Origin: GCA-2733415 sp964635575
GTDB taxonomy: Bacteria > Bacteroidota > Bacteroidia > Flavobacteriales > Flavobacteriaceae
Reading direction: 5' to 3'
Assembly: GCA_964635575.1 (NCBI GenBank)
Contig: CAZWNY010000026.1
Coordinates: 1-24,094 of the forward strand
DNA length: 24,094 nucleotides
Below, one piece after another: positions 17,071 through 24,094 of this stretch; position 1 is the stretch's first letter; each line of letters begins with the position of its first letter. The position numbers were made by a program, and so were the translations under genes. The notes under the pieces were generated by a model. That model did no database searches. It was not told where the DNA came from and was given only the letters and a program-made list of their open reading frames with translations.

Positions 17071-18036
17071 TTACAACTTTATAATTTGTTTTTTATACAT
17101 TATTCTCGGATACAGCACATAATAATATATAATTAGCGCCAACGAAAGTACAATAATTGTAATTGCTAAAAAATCGGGCATTTCGGTACGCCGTGTTACA
17201 AATCCTTCTAAAAAACCTGCAACAATAAAAAACGGTATTGTGCTTACCATTATTTTTAATCCTGATTTTACACTTTTCTTAAAAGACTCTAAACGTGTGT
17301 ATGTTTCTGGAAAAAGCAAACCGTTTCCGAGTACCATTCCTGCGCATCCTGCAACAATAATGACTGATATTTCTATAGTTCCGTGTATCCAAATGGTTCG
17401 TGAGGATTCCCATAACAAGCCTTTATCATAAAAAAAATATAGGAATGAGCCTAGCATAATTCCGTTTTGCATCATTATAAAAAGTGTTCCTACGGAAAAT
17501 AGCATTCCGAATAAAAAAGCATACATCGCAACTTTGATATTATTAAGTGTAATTCCTAAAAACATATCTACTTCGCCCATTTTTTTATACACCGCCATTG
17601 GATCGCCGTTTTCAATGTTTTCTAAGGTCATATTTACATAATTATCTCCCAAAATTAAACGAACAAAATTTCCATCTACAGAGGCTGAATACATTCCAAC
17701 AATTGTAAAAAATGCAAAAACTAAAAAAGTAATTAGTAATTGTTTTTGATGTTTATAAAACTCTAAGGGAAATTCGGTTTTAAAAAAGGAAATCAATCTG
17801 TTTTTTCCTTCTTTTTGTGTTTTATATATTTTTTGATGTGCGCTAGAAGCAATAGCGTTTAAGTAAACCGCAGTATTACTATTCGGATAAAAAGTTTTGG
17901 CGTAACTCAAGTCATTTGTAATTTCTATGTATAAATCGGATAATTTATTTGGAGAAAGTATTGCTGTTTTTGCAAGCACATTTTCAAATAATTGCCACCT
18001 TTCTTTATTTTTTTTTACAAATGATGCTTCACGCAT
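17071..18036 (-). CDS. Stage II sporulation protein M (SpoIIM) family membrane protein
   Basis: The product has 321 residues. A soluble N-terminal part (about 1-95; MREASFVKKNKERWQLFENVL) is followed by a membrane domain with about five or six helices. It includes 'GMYSASVDGNF', 'MFLGITLNNIKVAMYAFLFGM' and 'WIHGTIEISVIIVAGCAGMVLG'; the N-N and H-G-x-x-E features are typical of the family. SpoIIM in endospore formers belongs to the DMP peptidoglycan-degrading complex, but Bacteroidota do not sporulate, so this homologue must do something else. It is the first gene of the cluster, with a possible TAATTTTG -7 box about 40 bases upstream. Confidence 0.92.
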   Translation of the reverse strand: MREASFVKKNKERWQLFENVLAKTAILSPNKLSDLYIEITNDLSYAKTFYPNSNTAVYLNAIASSAHQKIYKTQKEGKNRLISFFKTEFPLEFYKHQKQLLITFLVFAFFTIVGMYSASVDGNFVRLILGDNYVNMTLENIENGDPMAVYKKMGEVDMFLGITLNNIKVAMYAFLFGMLFSVGTLFIMMQNGIMLGSFLYFFYDKGLLWESSRTIWIHGTIEISVIIVAGCAGMVLGNGLLFPETYTRLESFKKSVKSGLKIMVSTIPFFIVAGFLEGFVTRRTEMPDFLAITIIVLSLALIIYYYVLYPRIMYKKQIIKL

Positions 18037-18075
18037 AATTTTATTCTTATTTTATAAATTTCAATTAAAAAAACA

Positions 18076-18083
18076 CAAAATTA
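18076..18083 (-). promoter_or_regulatory. Candidate -7 box for the SpoIIM/MoxR cluster
   Basis: Read on the minus strand this is TAATTTTG, an exact TAnnTTTG match, about 40 bases before the ATG at 18036. A near-match on the plus strand (TATATTCG, 18088-18095) lies just beyond it and could serve the RDD gene, giving closely spaced divergent promoters. Neither has a clear -33 TTG. Confidence 0.35.
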
Positions 18084-18128
18084 GGTTTATATTCGCTTTC
18101 TAATTTCATTTATCAAATAAACAAAAAA

Positions 18129-18845
18129 ATGGATAACTTTCAAATAGAAACTGCACAAAATGTTACGATATACCAAAACGTTGCACATTTGAGTACGCGT
18201 ATTGGATCATATTTGATCGATTTGTTTTTTATAATTGCGTATGTAATTGCAACAACTATGCTTTTAAATGCGCTGGATTTTGATATTGGCGGAAAATGGG
18301 CTGTCATGTCATTATTAGGATTGCCAATCTTTTTTTACAGCCTCGTTTTTGAAGTTTTAATGAATGGTCAAACGCCTGGAAAACGTTTAAACAAAATAAG
18401 AGTTGTAAAAATTGACGGTTCAAAACCTACTTTTGGGAGTTATTTATTGCGTTGGATGTTAAAAATAATTGATGTAAGTCTTGCTTCAGGATCTGTTGCT
18501 TTGCTCACTATTTTATTAAATGGAAAAGGGCAACGCTTAGGAGATTTAGCTGCAGAAACAACGGTAATTAGCGAAAAGAAAAGAATCACATTAAAAGATA
18601 CTATTATTGTGGATATTCCTATTAATTATAAACCTACTTTTCCTCAGGTTACGATACTTAACGATACTGATATTCAGTCTATAAAAAATTTATATATAAA
18701 GGCAAAGAAAACAGGAAATCATAAAATAATTTTAAACTTACATACTAAAGTTACCCAATTACTCGATGTAAAAACAGATTTAAAACCAATAAATTTTATT
18801 GATATTATTATTAAAGATTACAATTATTATACGCAACAGATGTAG
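18129..18845 (+). CDS. RDD family membrane protein
   Basis: The product has 238 residues. An RDD domain occupies about 15-150, with the family's Arg and Asp positions visible in 'LSTRIGSYLIDLFF' and 'GKGQRLGDLAAETTV', plus the 'MNGQTPGKRLNKIRVV' turn. It has three to four membrane helices (about 28-48, 57-80, 105-130). A soluble C-terminal region of about 85 residues follows. RDD proteins are poorly understood; some are linked to ion exchange. The gene diverges from the SpoIIM-like gene, a common pairing in Bacteroidota, which suggests a shared process. Confidence 0.92.
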   Translation: MDNFQIETAQNVTIYQNVAHLSTRIGSYLIDLFFIIAYVIATTMLLNALDFDIGGKWAVMSLLGLPIFFYSLVFEVLMNGQTPGKRLNKIRVVKIDGSKPTFGSYLLRWMLKIIDVSLASGSVALLTILLNGKGQRLGDLAAETTVISEKKRITLKDTIIVDIPINYKPTFPQVTILNDTDIQSIKNLYIKAKKTGNHKIILNLHTKVTQLLDVKTDLKPINFIDIIIKDYNYYTQQM

Positions 18846-18958
18846 GTTTATAAACTGATAATTGGCAGTATTTATAAAAAACAGCTTGTCCTAATTTTTG
18901 GTTAAAACTTTAAAATATTACACAAAATAATTTTTAAAAAATCAGGAAAAGCATAAAA

Positions 18959-18992
18959 ACTAAAGTATCTAATACTCTATTTTTCGTTTAGT
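18959..18992 (-). terminator. Possible weak terminator after lepA
   Basis: On the minus strand ACTAA and TTAGT enclose a second pair AGTAT/ATACT, followed by a run of five T. The stem is short, AT-rich and has a one-sided internal loop, so this is only a weak candidate. The rest of 18846-19005 shows nothing else that I can name. Confidence 0.3.
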
Positions 18993-19005
18993 AACTCAAC
19001 TTTTT

Positions 19006-20802
19006 TTAATCATTCAGCTTTAATACAGCCATAAATGCTTCTTGTGGTATTTCAACATTACCAACTTGTCGCATTCGTTTTTTACCTTTCTTTTGTTTTT
19101 CTAATAGCTTACGTTTACGAGAAATATCGCCACCATAACATTTTGCAGTAACATCTTTACGGAGTGCTTTTGTGGTTTCACGAGCAATAATTTTTGCTCC
19201 AATTGCTGCTTGAATAGGAATATCAAATTGCTGACGTGGAATTAATTCTTTTAGTTTTTCACACATTTTTTTACCAATATGATGCGCATTATCTGCATGT
19301 ATTAATGCCGAAAGTGCATCAACAGGTTGTGCGTTTAATAAAATATCTACACGTACTAGTTTAGAGGCACGCATACCAATTGGGTTATAATCAAAAGATG
19401 CATATCCTTTAGAAACTGTTTTTAAACGATCATAAAAATCGAATACAATTTCAGCTAAAGGCATATCAAAAGTAAGTTCCACTCTTTCTGTAGTTAAATA
19501 GGTCTGATTGGTAATCATTCCTCTTTTTTCAATACACAAACCCATTACATTACCTACAAAATCGGCTTTTGTAATTATGGTTGCTTTAATATAAGGTTCC
19601 TCAACTCTATCTAAACCTGAAGGATCAGGTAAGTCGGTCGGATTATTTACAATAATTGGTTTTTCAGGATATTTACGTGTAAATGCGTGATAAGACACAT
19701 TGGGTACAGTTGTGATAACGGTCATGTTAAACTCACGCTCTAAGCGTTCTTGTATAATTTCCATGTGTAACATTCCTAAAAACCCACAACGAAAACCAAA
19801 CCCTAATGCCGCCGAACTTTCTGGTTGCCAAACCAAAGAAGCATCATTTAATTGCAGTTTTTCCATAGAGTTTCGTAACTCCTCGTAATCTTCAGTATCT
19901 ACAGGGTAAATACCTGCAAAAACCATTGGCTTTACATCTTCAAAACCATCAACAGCTTCGGTAGTTGGGTTTTCAAAATCGGTAATTGTATCACCTACTT
20001 TTACCTCTTTAGCTTCTTTTATACCTGTAATTAAATAACCTACATCACCAGCTAAAATTTCTTGCTTAGGGGTTTGCGTTAAATTTAACGTACCTACTTC
20101 ATCTGCAAAATAACTTTTACCTGTTGCTATAAATTTAATTTTTTGTTTCTTAGAAATTTTACCATTTAACACTTTAAAATACGTTTCAACACCTCTAAAT
20201 GAGTTATAAACCGAATCGAAAATTAACGCCTGTAACGGAGCATCAACACTTCCTTTTGGTGGAGGAATACGCTCAATAATTGCCGTTAAAATTTCCTGAA
20301 TACCCAAACCTGTTTTTGCACTTGCAGGTATTACTTCTTCAGCATCACAACCTAATAAATCTACAATATCATCAGTAACTTCCTCAGGGTTTGCACTTGG
20401 TAAATCTATTTTATTTAGTACAGGTATAATTTCCAAATCATTCTCTAGTGCCAAATATAAATTAGAAATAGTTTGTGCCTGAATACTTTGTGCCGCATCA
20501 ACAATTAACAAAGCGCCTTCACAAGCAGCGATAGATCGAGACACTTCATAACTAAAATCAACATGACCTGGAGTATCAATTAAATTTAAAATATACTCTT
20601 TTCCTTTATGCGTATATTCCATTTGTATAGCGTGCGATTTTATAGTAATACCACGCTCTCGCTCCAAATCCATAGTATCTAACAATTGTGCTTTCGATTC
20701 TCTTTCGGTAACCGCACCTGTAAATCCTAAAAGTCTATCGGCAAGTGTACTTTTTCCGTGATCAATATGTGCAATAATGCAAAAATTTCTAATGTGCTTC
20801 AT
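19006..20802 (-). CDS. lepA: Elongation factor 4 (LepA), ribosome back-translocating GTPase
   Basis: LepA binds the ribosome and, with GTP, reverses or remodels stalled translocation states; it has also been implicated in ribosome assembly. The 598 residues carry G1 AHIDHGKST (11-19), switch II DTPGH (76-80), and NKID (130-133). The EF-G-like domains follow, then the LepA-specific C-terminal domain with KCYGGDISRKRKLLEKQKKGKKRM. The length is typical. It has an ATG start. Upstream lies a structured leader of about 100 bases with a TATATTTG box just beyond it, so the mRNA probably has an unusually organised 5' untranslated region. Confidence 0.98.
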   Translation of the reverse strand: MKHIRNFCIIAHIDHGKSTLADRLLGFTGAVTERESKAQLLDTMDLERERGITIKSHAIQMEYTHKGKEYILNLIDTPGHVDFSYEVSRSIAACEGALLIVDAAQSIQAQTISNLYLALENDLEIIPVLNKIDLPSANPEEVTDDIVDLLGCDAEEVIPASAKTGLGIQEILTAIIERIPPPKGSVDAPLQALIFDSVYNSFRGVETYFKVLNGKISKKQKIKFIATGKSYFADEVGTLNLTQTPKQEILAGDVGYLITGIKEAKEVKVGDTITDFENPTTEAVDGFEDVKPMVFAGIYPVDTEDYEELRNSMEKLQLNDASLVWQPESSAALGFGFRCGFLGMLHMEIIQERLEREFNMTVITTVPNVSYHAFTRKYPEKPIIVNNPTDLPDPSGLDRVEEPYIKATIITKADFVGNVMGLCIEKRGMITNQTYLTTERVELTFDMPLAEIVFDFYDRLKTVSKGYASFDYNPIGMRASKLVRVDILLNAQPVDALSALIHADNAHHIGKKMCEKLKELIPRQQFDIPIQAAIGAKIIARETTKALRKDVTAKCYGGDISRKRKLLEKQKKGKKRMRQVGNVEIPQEAFMAVLKLND

Positions 20803-20822
20803 GTTTGTTTATTTCGTTATTT

Positions 20823-20925
20823 GGGCGTGTCCCCATATCGTTCCTCATGGGGTCGCGCTTTCGGCAGTCGCTATTTTTGTAAAAAAACAAAAATGAGCTT
20901 CAACAAATACCTCAATCGCTCACGC
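20823..20925 (-). ncRNA. Structured RNA/repeat element in the lepA leader
   Basis: Several helices fit together. P1 pairs 20825-20829 with 20921-20925 (GCGTG/CACGC). A short inner pair joins 20855-20857 with 20917-20919. An 11-bp hairpin with one bulge pairs 20870-20880 with 20887-20898. A separate hairpin CCCCAT/ATGGGG pairs 20831-20836 with 20847-20852. This gives a three-way-junction layout. The segment is far more GC-rich than its surroundings. Read on the minus strand it has the form GCGTGAGCGATTGA...CGAAAGCGCGACC...ACGCCC, which resembles a dispersed structured intergenic element that I recall from flavobacterial genomes. I cannot name a database family with certainty. It fills almost the entire lepA leader. 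Confidence 0.6.
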
Positions 20926-20933
20926 AATATTTG

Positions 20934-20941
20934 CAAATATA
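20934..20941 (-). promoter_or_regulatory. Candidate -7 box for lepA
   Basis: TATATTTG on the minus strand matches the consensus exactly. It would start transcription near 20927, right at the edge of the structured element. A TTTTG upstream is only 14 bases away, shorter than the usual -33 spacing. Confidence 0.4.
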
Positions 20942-20965
20942 CTGTAAATTGATGGCAAAATTGTA

Positions 20966-20973
20966 TATTTTTG
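20966..20973 (+). promoter_or_regulatory. Candidate -7 box for the Smr gene
   Basis: TATTTTTG matches TAnnTTTG and lies 24 bases from the divergent lepA box. The nearest TTG is 14 bases upstream, again short. If it is used, the 19-bp inverted repeat would lie in the Smr mRNA leader. Confidence 0.3.
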
Positions 20974-21025
20974 AACTTCAATATTATTGCTACCCAACAA
21001 AATAACTTATACAATTTAAACTAAG

Positions 21026-21073
21026 GTTGTTTTCGTAAAAATAAAAAAAAGTGATTATTTTTACGAAAACAAC
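21026..21073. repeat. Perfect 19-bp inverted repeat upstream of the Smr gene
   Basis: Arms 21026-21044 and 21055-21073 are exact reverse complements (GTTGTTTTCGTAAAAATAA), separated by a 10-base spacer. No U tract follows either arm, so it is not an ordinary terminator. It ends 54 bases before the Smr ATG. It could be a protein-binding palindrome, a leader hairpin, or the remnant of a small mobile repeat. Confidence 0.85.
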
Positions 21074-21127
21074 TATTAATAATGAGAATAAAATTTAATA
21101 CCACAACAACAGCCAACTATTAAACAT

Positions 21128-21658
21128 ATGAATTTTCAAATAAATGACACAGTTTCTGTTTTAGATGATGCTATAGACGGCATTGTAACCGCCGTTAATG
21201 GAGATGAAATTACCATCATATCTGATGATGGTTTTCCAATAAAATATCCTGCTAAAAAATTAGTAAAAATAGGCACCGAAACCTTTACATTTCATGGTAT
21301 TGCACATGCAAAATCACAAAAAATAGAAAAAAAGAAAATCCATGCCAAAGGAACTCTTCGTGTAGATGAATTTATATTAGTAGTCGATTTACATATTGAA
21401 CAACTAGTACGTAAAAAAGGAGGAATGAGTAATTATGACATCCTCAGTTTACAATTAGACACCGCAAAACATCGTTTAGAGCTTGCAATTAACAAACGTA
21501 TGCCAAAATTAGTGTTGGTACACGGCATTGGTGACGGTGTTTTAAAAGCCGATTTACATAGTATGTTACGCAGGTACGATAACATCCAATTTTACGAAGC
21601 CAATTACCGAGAATACGGACAAGGAGCAACGGAAATTAGAATTTTACAACGTAAATAA
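21128..21658 (+). CDS. Small Smr-domain protein
   Basis: The product has 176 residues. The N-terminal part (about 1-50; FQINDTVSVLDDAIDGIVTAV) looks like a small SH3/KOW-like beta barrel. A basic linker follows, and then a C-terminal Smr domain (about 80-175) with the VDLHIEQL motif (Asp87, His89) and LVHGIGDGVLK (132-137, the HGxG loop). Smr domains, named from MutS2 C-termini, bind or nick nucleic acids, and some act in ribosome rescue. There is no MutS ATPase part, so this is a stand-alone Smr protein, a common form in flavobacteria. It is on the plus strand, divergent from lepA. Confidence 0.88.
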   Translation: MNFQINDTVSVLDDAIDGIVTAVNGDEITIISDDGFPIKYPAKKLVKIGTETFTFHGIAHAKSQKIEKKKIHAKGTLRVDEFILVVDLHIEQLVRKKGGMSNYDILSLQLDTAKHRLELAINKRMPKLVLVHGIGDGVLKADLHSMLRRYDNIQFYEANYREYGQGATEIRILQRK

Positions 21659-21756
21659 TTTATTTTTAATGTACATTTAGTTACGCACAAACACTTGTTT
21701 TTTTTTTCAATTCCAATTATTTTTAAAGTGAAATAGGCAAAACTCACCTGAAACAC

Positions 21757-21793
21757 AAAACAGCTAATACTTATAACTATTATCGGCTGTTTT
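21757..21793 (+). terminator. Probable terminator downstream of the Smr gene
   Basis: AAAACAGC (21757-21764) and GCTGTTTT (21786-21793) pair, and the inner TAATA/TATTA extends the stem with a three-base bulge. A T run (21801-21806) follows after a short gap. It lies about 100 bases past the Smr stop and before the RemB-like gene. The rest of 21659-21910 holds T-rich DNA and a small TTTTCGAAAA palindrome near 21834 but no gene. Confidence 0.55.
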
Positions 21794-21910
21794 ATGTTCG
21801 TTTTTTAATATTGAATTTAAATCTGATAGGGATTTTTCGAAAATAGTTTTTATAATTTTATGAGCAAGTTATTGGTTTGCTAAAATCAGTAATTATTGTA
21901 TTTTAGCTTT

Positions 21911-23995
21911 ATGAAAAAATACATTTCACTACTAATACTTTGTTTTAGCTTACACATACAAGCGCAAACGGATAATAACTACGAAAAATACCCTGTTTTT
22001 AACGCTTGTAAAAACACTTCTATTTCAAACCTTCGACTTTGTTTTAAACAACAAATACAACAAGAATTTAAAAATAGATTTAAAATGCCTTCAATTATTA
22101 AAAAAGATCAATACAATGGTAGTATAAATATTCTTTTTGAAGTAACCGAATCAGGTACGTTTAAAATTGTTTATACCAAAGCAGCATATGCCGAGTTAAA
22201 AACCGAAACGGCACATGTTTTTGCTAATTTTCCTGTGATTACACCAGCAACCTTTAATGGGAAAAAAGTATATACACAGTATGCAATGCAAGTGTTAATA
22301 CCTTCTTTAAAAATGATTCAACCTAAAATAAATCATAAAAAAAATAAAAAACCACGCAATAAATTAGAAGCAGCAGCAATGGAATACGATAGCATTATCA
22401 ATATTGGTGGTGCAGAAAACAAACCTTATAAAAGCGGATTAAACATTCCGTTTTCTCATCAAAACTATGCTAAATTTGATTATAACATAAATGTTGTAGG
22501 TACAAACTCTCACACTGCAGTAAAACCATACAACTATACCGAAGTTTCAAAATATTACGACTTTGAAACCGAATTAGCAGTTTTACAAAAAAAGAAAAAA
22601 ACGTGGTTAGGTAAAAAGTTTTTTAACGAACACCTTGTTGCTTTTGAAGGTGAAAATTACTGGTTTACCGCAGACATAATTGCCGATTTACAACTCGGGA
22701 AAGACCTGCAAAGTGAGTTATCAAACACTTATAACAACACCAGAGCATTTAACGTACAAGGAGGTTTAGGTGAAAAATTCAATTTTTCTACAACCATATT
22801 TGAAAGCCAAGGACTATTTGCCGATTATGTAAATGAATATGCTAGAAGCATTGCTCCTGCAGGCGGAAACATAGGTATTGTTCCTGGTAGAGGTATTGCT
22901 AAAGCATACAATACCAATGCTTTTGATTACCCAATTGCTGAAGGATATATTTCATACCGTGCAAACAAACAATTTAACGCACAATTTGGGCATGGTAAAA
23001 ATTTTATAGGAGACGGTTACCGATCACTATTTATTAGTGATGTTGCTAGTCCGCATCCATATTTAAAACTAAACACCAGCTTCTGGAAAATTAAATATAC
23101 CAATACTTGGATGTGGCTAAAAGATGTTAGAAACGCAGCAACTGTTGATGGCGCTTACGGCAGCAAATACATGGCAACTCATTTTTTAAGCTGGAATGTA
23201 ACTAAAAAATTAAATATAGGTTTATTTGAATCCGTTTTATGGGCAGATAACAACAATCGAGGGTTTGATATAAATTATTTAAATCCTGTTATTTTTTATA
23301 GAGCTATTGAGTTTTCTACAGGCTCTAGAGCTGGTAATGCGCTAATTGGTTTAAGCGGAAAATACAAGGTAAACAATAATATTAATACCTACGGACAATT
23401 AATTATTGATGAGTTTTCATCTAAAGATATTTTTGGAGGCAATAAAAGTTGGAAAAATAAATTAGGATACCAAATAGGTATAAAATATTACCACGCCTTT
23501 AAAGTAAAAAACCTAATGCTTCAAGTAGAGTATAACCAAGTACGACCTTACACGTATTCTCATGATGAGTTGTTGCTAAATTATGGACAAAACAACCAAT
23601 CTATGGCACATTTATGGGGCGCTAATTTTAAAGAATTTATTACAATTGCACATTACAATAAAAAACGCTGGTATGGTATGGCAAAACTGATTTACGGACA
23701 ACGTGGTTTAGATACTGGTAACGGAATAAGTTACGGAGGTGATATTTATATAAATAACGACAATCGCCCTTCAGACAACAATATTTTACTTTTACAAGGT
23801 AATAAAACCGATGTATTTATTGCCGATTTACAACTCGGTTATTTAGTAAACCCTGCAACCAATTTAAAAGTATTTGCAAACATTACACAGCGTAAATTTT
23901 CACCAAAAATAACACCTGCTAATTTTGAAGAAAACACCACTTGGATTAATTTTGGATTCCGTACCGATTTATTTAACACCTATTTTGATTTTTAA
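21911..23995 (+). CDS. RemB-like gliding-motility outer-membrane protein
   Basis: The product has 694 residues from the ATG at 21911; a start 15 bases earlier would add five residues in front of a good signal peptide (MKKYISLLILCFSLHIQAQ) and is less likely. After the signal comes a domain of about 110 residues (about 25-140; 'YEKYPVFNACKN', 'INILFEVTESGTFKIVYTKAAY', 'FPVITPATFNGKKVYTQYAMQVLIP') shaped like a TonB C-terminal domain. The large remainder (about 190-694) is rich in Tyr, Asn, Gly and alternating strands and looks like an outer-membrane barrel of the Wzi/capsule-assembly type. It ends in an aromatic residue (YFDF). From memory the whole layout matches proteins annotated RemB in gliding flavobacteria. 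That name is less certain than the outer-membrane location. Confidence 0.65.
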   Translation: MKKYISLLILCFSLHIQAQTDNNYEKYPVFNACKNTSISNLRLCFKQQIQQEFKNRFKMPSIIKKDQYNGSINILFEVTESGTFKIVYTKAAYAELKTETAHVFANFPVITPATFNGKKVYTQYAMQVLIPSLKMIQPKINHKKNKKPRNKLEAAAMEYDSIINIGGAENKPYKSGLNIPFSHQNYAKFDYNINVVGTNSHTAVKPYNYTEVSKYYDFETELAVLQKKKKTWLGKKFFNEHLVAFEGENYWFTADIIADLQLGKDLQSELSNTYNNTRAFNVQGGLGEKFNFSTTIFESQGLFADYVNEYARSIAPAGGNIGIVPGRGIAKAYNTNAFDYPIAEGYISYRANKQFNAQFGHGKNFIGDGYRSLFISDVASPHPYLKLNTSFWKIKYTNTWMWLKDVRNAATVDGAYGSKYMATHFLSWNVTKKLNIGLFESVLWADNNNRGFDINYLNPVIFYRAIEFSTGSRAGNALIGLSGKYKVNNNINTYGQLIIDEFSSKDIFGGNKSWKNKLGYQIGIKYYHAFKVKNLMLQVEYNQVRPYTYSHDELLLNYGQNNQSMAHLWGANFKEFITIAHYNKKRWYGMAKLIYGQRGLDTGNGISYGGDIYINNDNRPSDNNILLLQGNKTDVFIADLQLGYLVNPATNLKVFANITQRKFSPKITPANFEENTTWINFGFRTDLFNTYFDF

Positions 23996-24094
23996 TAATC
24001 GTTGCTCTCAAAATGTCATCTACAACAGCTATTATGATTTATGTTTTTTTCTTATAAAAACGTGGTATTTTAAAAATAAATATTACTGTATTTT

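Noticed and set aside
20758..20952. A 64-codon plus-strand frame over the lepA start and leader
   Set aside because: It overlaps lepA antisense, runs through the structured element and has no protein-like composition.
21687..21707. ACAA/TTGT hairpin followed by about ten T after the Smr gene
   Set aside because: A 4-bp stem is too weak; the hairpin at 21757-21793 is the better terminator candidate.
1..24094. Search for CRISPR arrays, tRNA or rRNA genes, transposases, integrases and phage genes
   Set aside because: No spaced direct repeats, cloverleaf sequences or mobile-element proteins were seen; all larger frames belong to recognised chromosomal families.

Overview
This window looks like a chromosomal segment of a marine-type member of the Flavobacteriaceae (Bacteroidota). 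The DNA is AT-rich, Shine-Dalgarno sequences are not evident, several upstream regions carry the Bacteroidota -7 box TAnnTTTG, and the gene content is typical of the family: a CBS/nadK/DUF6089/uppS/bamA/ompH/ompH cluster, a SpoIIM/MoxR/DUF58 cluster and a RemB-like gliding protein. Most of it is conserved housekeeping DNA. I see no insertion sequence, prophage, CRISPR array, tRNA or rRNA.

Layout. Positions 1-237 are AT-rich intergenic DNA. Next come mfd (minus, transcription-repair coupling) and, divergently, a 78-residue two-helix membrane protein. A strong bidirectional terminator (4007-4035) separates these from a minus-strand envelope-biogenesis block running from 11120 down to 4062: CBS-domain protein, nadK, a DUF6089-type outer-membrane protein, uppS, bamA and two OmpH/Skp-like chaperones. 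These genes make undecaprenyl diphosphate (UppS), insert outer-membrane proteins (BamA) and probably escort them through the periplasm (the OmpH/Skp proteins). A good promoter with a palindrome across it lies inside the block, ahead of the DUF6089 gene. pdxJ (plus) diverges from the block.

From 18036 down to 11975 lies a second minus-strand cluster: SpoIIM-family protein, polytopic membrane protein, DUF4129 protein, DUF4350 protein, MoxR ATPase and DUF58 protein, with an RDD membrane protein diverging at 18129. A run of exactly 100 N (16113-16212) cuts the membrane protein and the DUF4129 gene. It is a scaffold gap of unknown true size, so both genes are incomplete.

The right end holds lepA (minus), a small Smr-domain protein (plus) and a RemB-like outer-membrane protein (plus). 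The 325-bp lepA/smr intergenic region is the most interesting non-coding stretch. It holds a structured element of about 100 nt (20823-20925) that would form almost the whole lepA leader, two divergent -7 boxes, and a perfect 19-bp inverted repeat (21026-21073) ahead of smr. The element resembles a structured intergenic repeat that I recall from other flavobacterial genomes, but I could not check this.

Three genes (mfd, bamA and the DUF4350 gene) appear to start at TTG.
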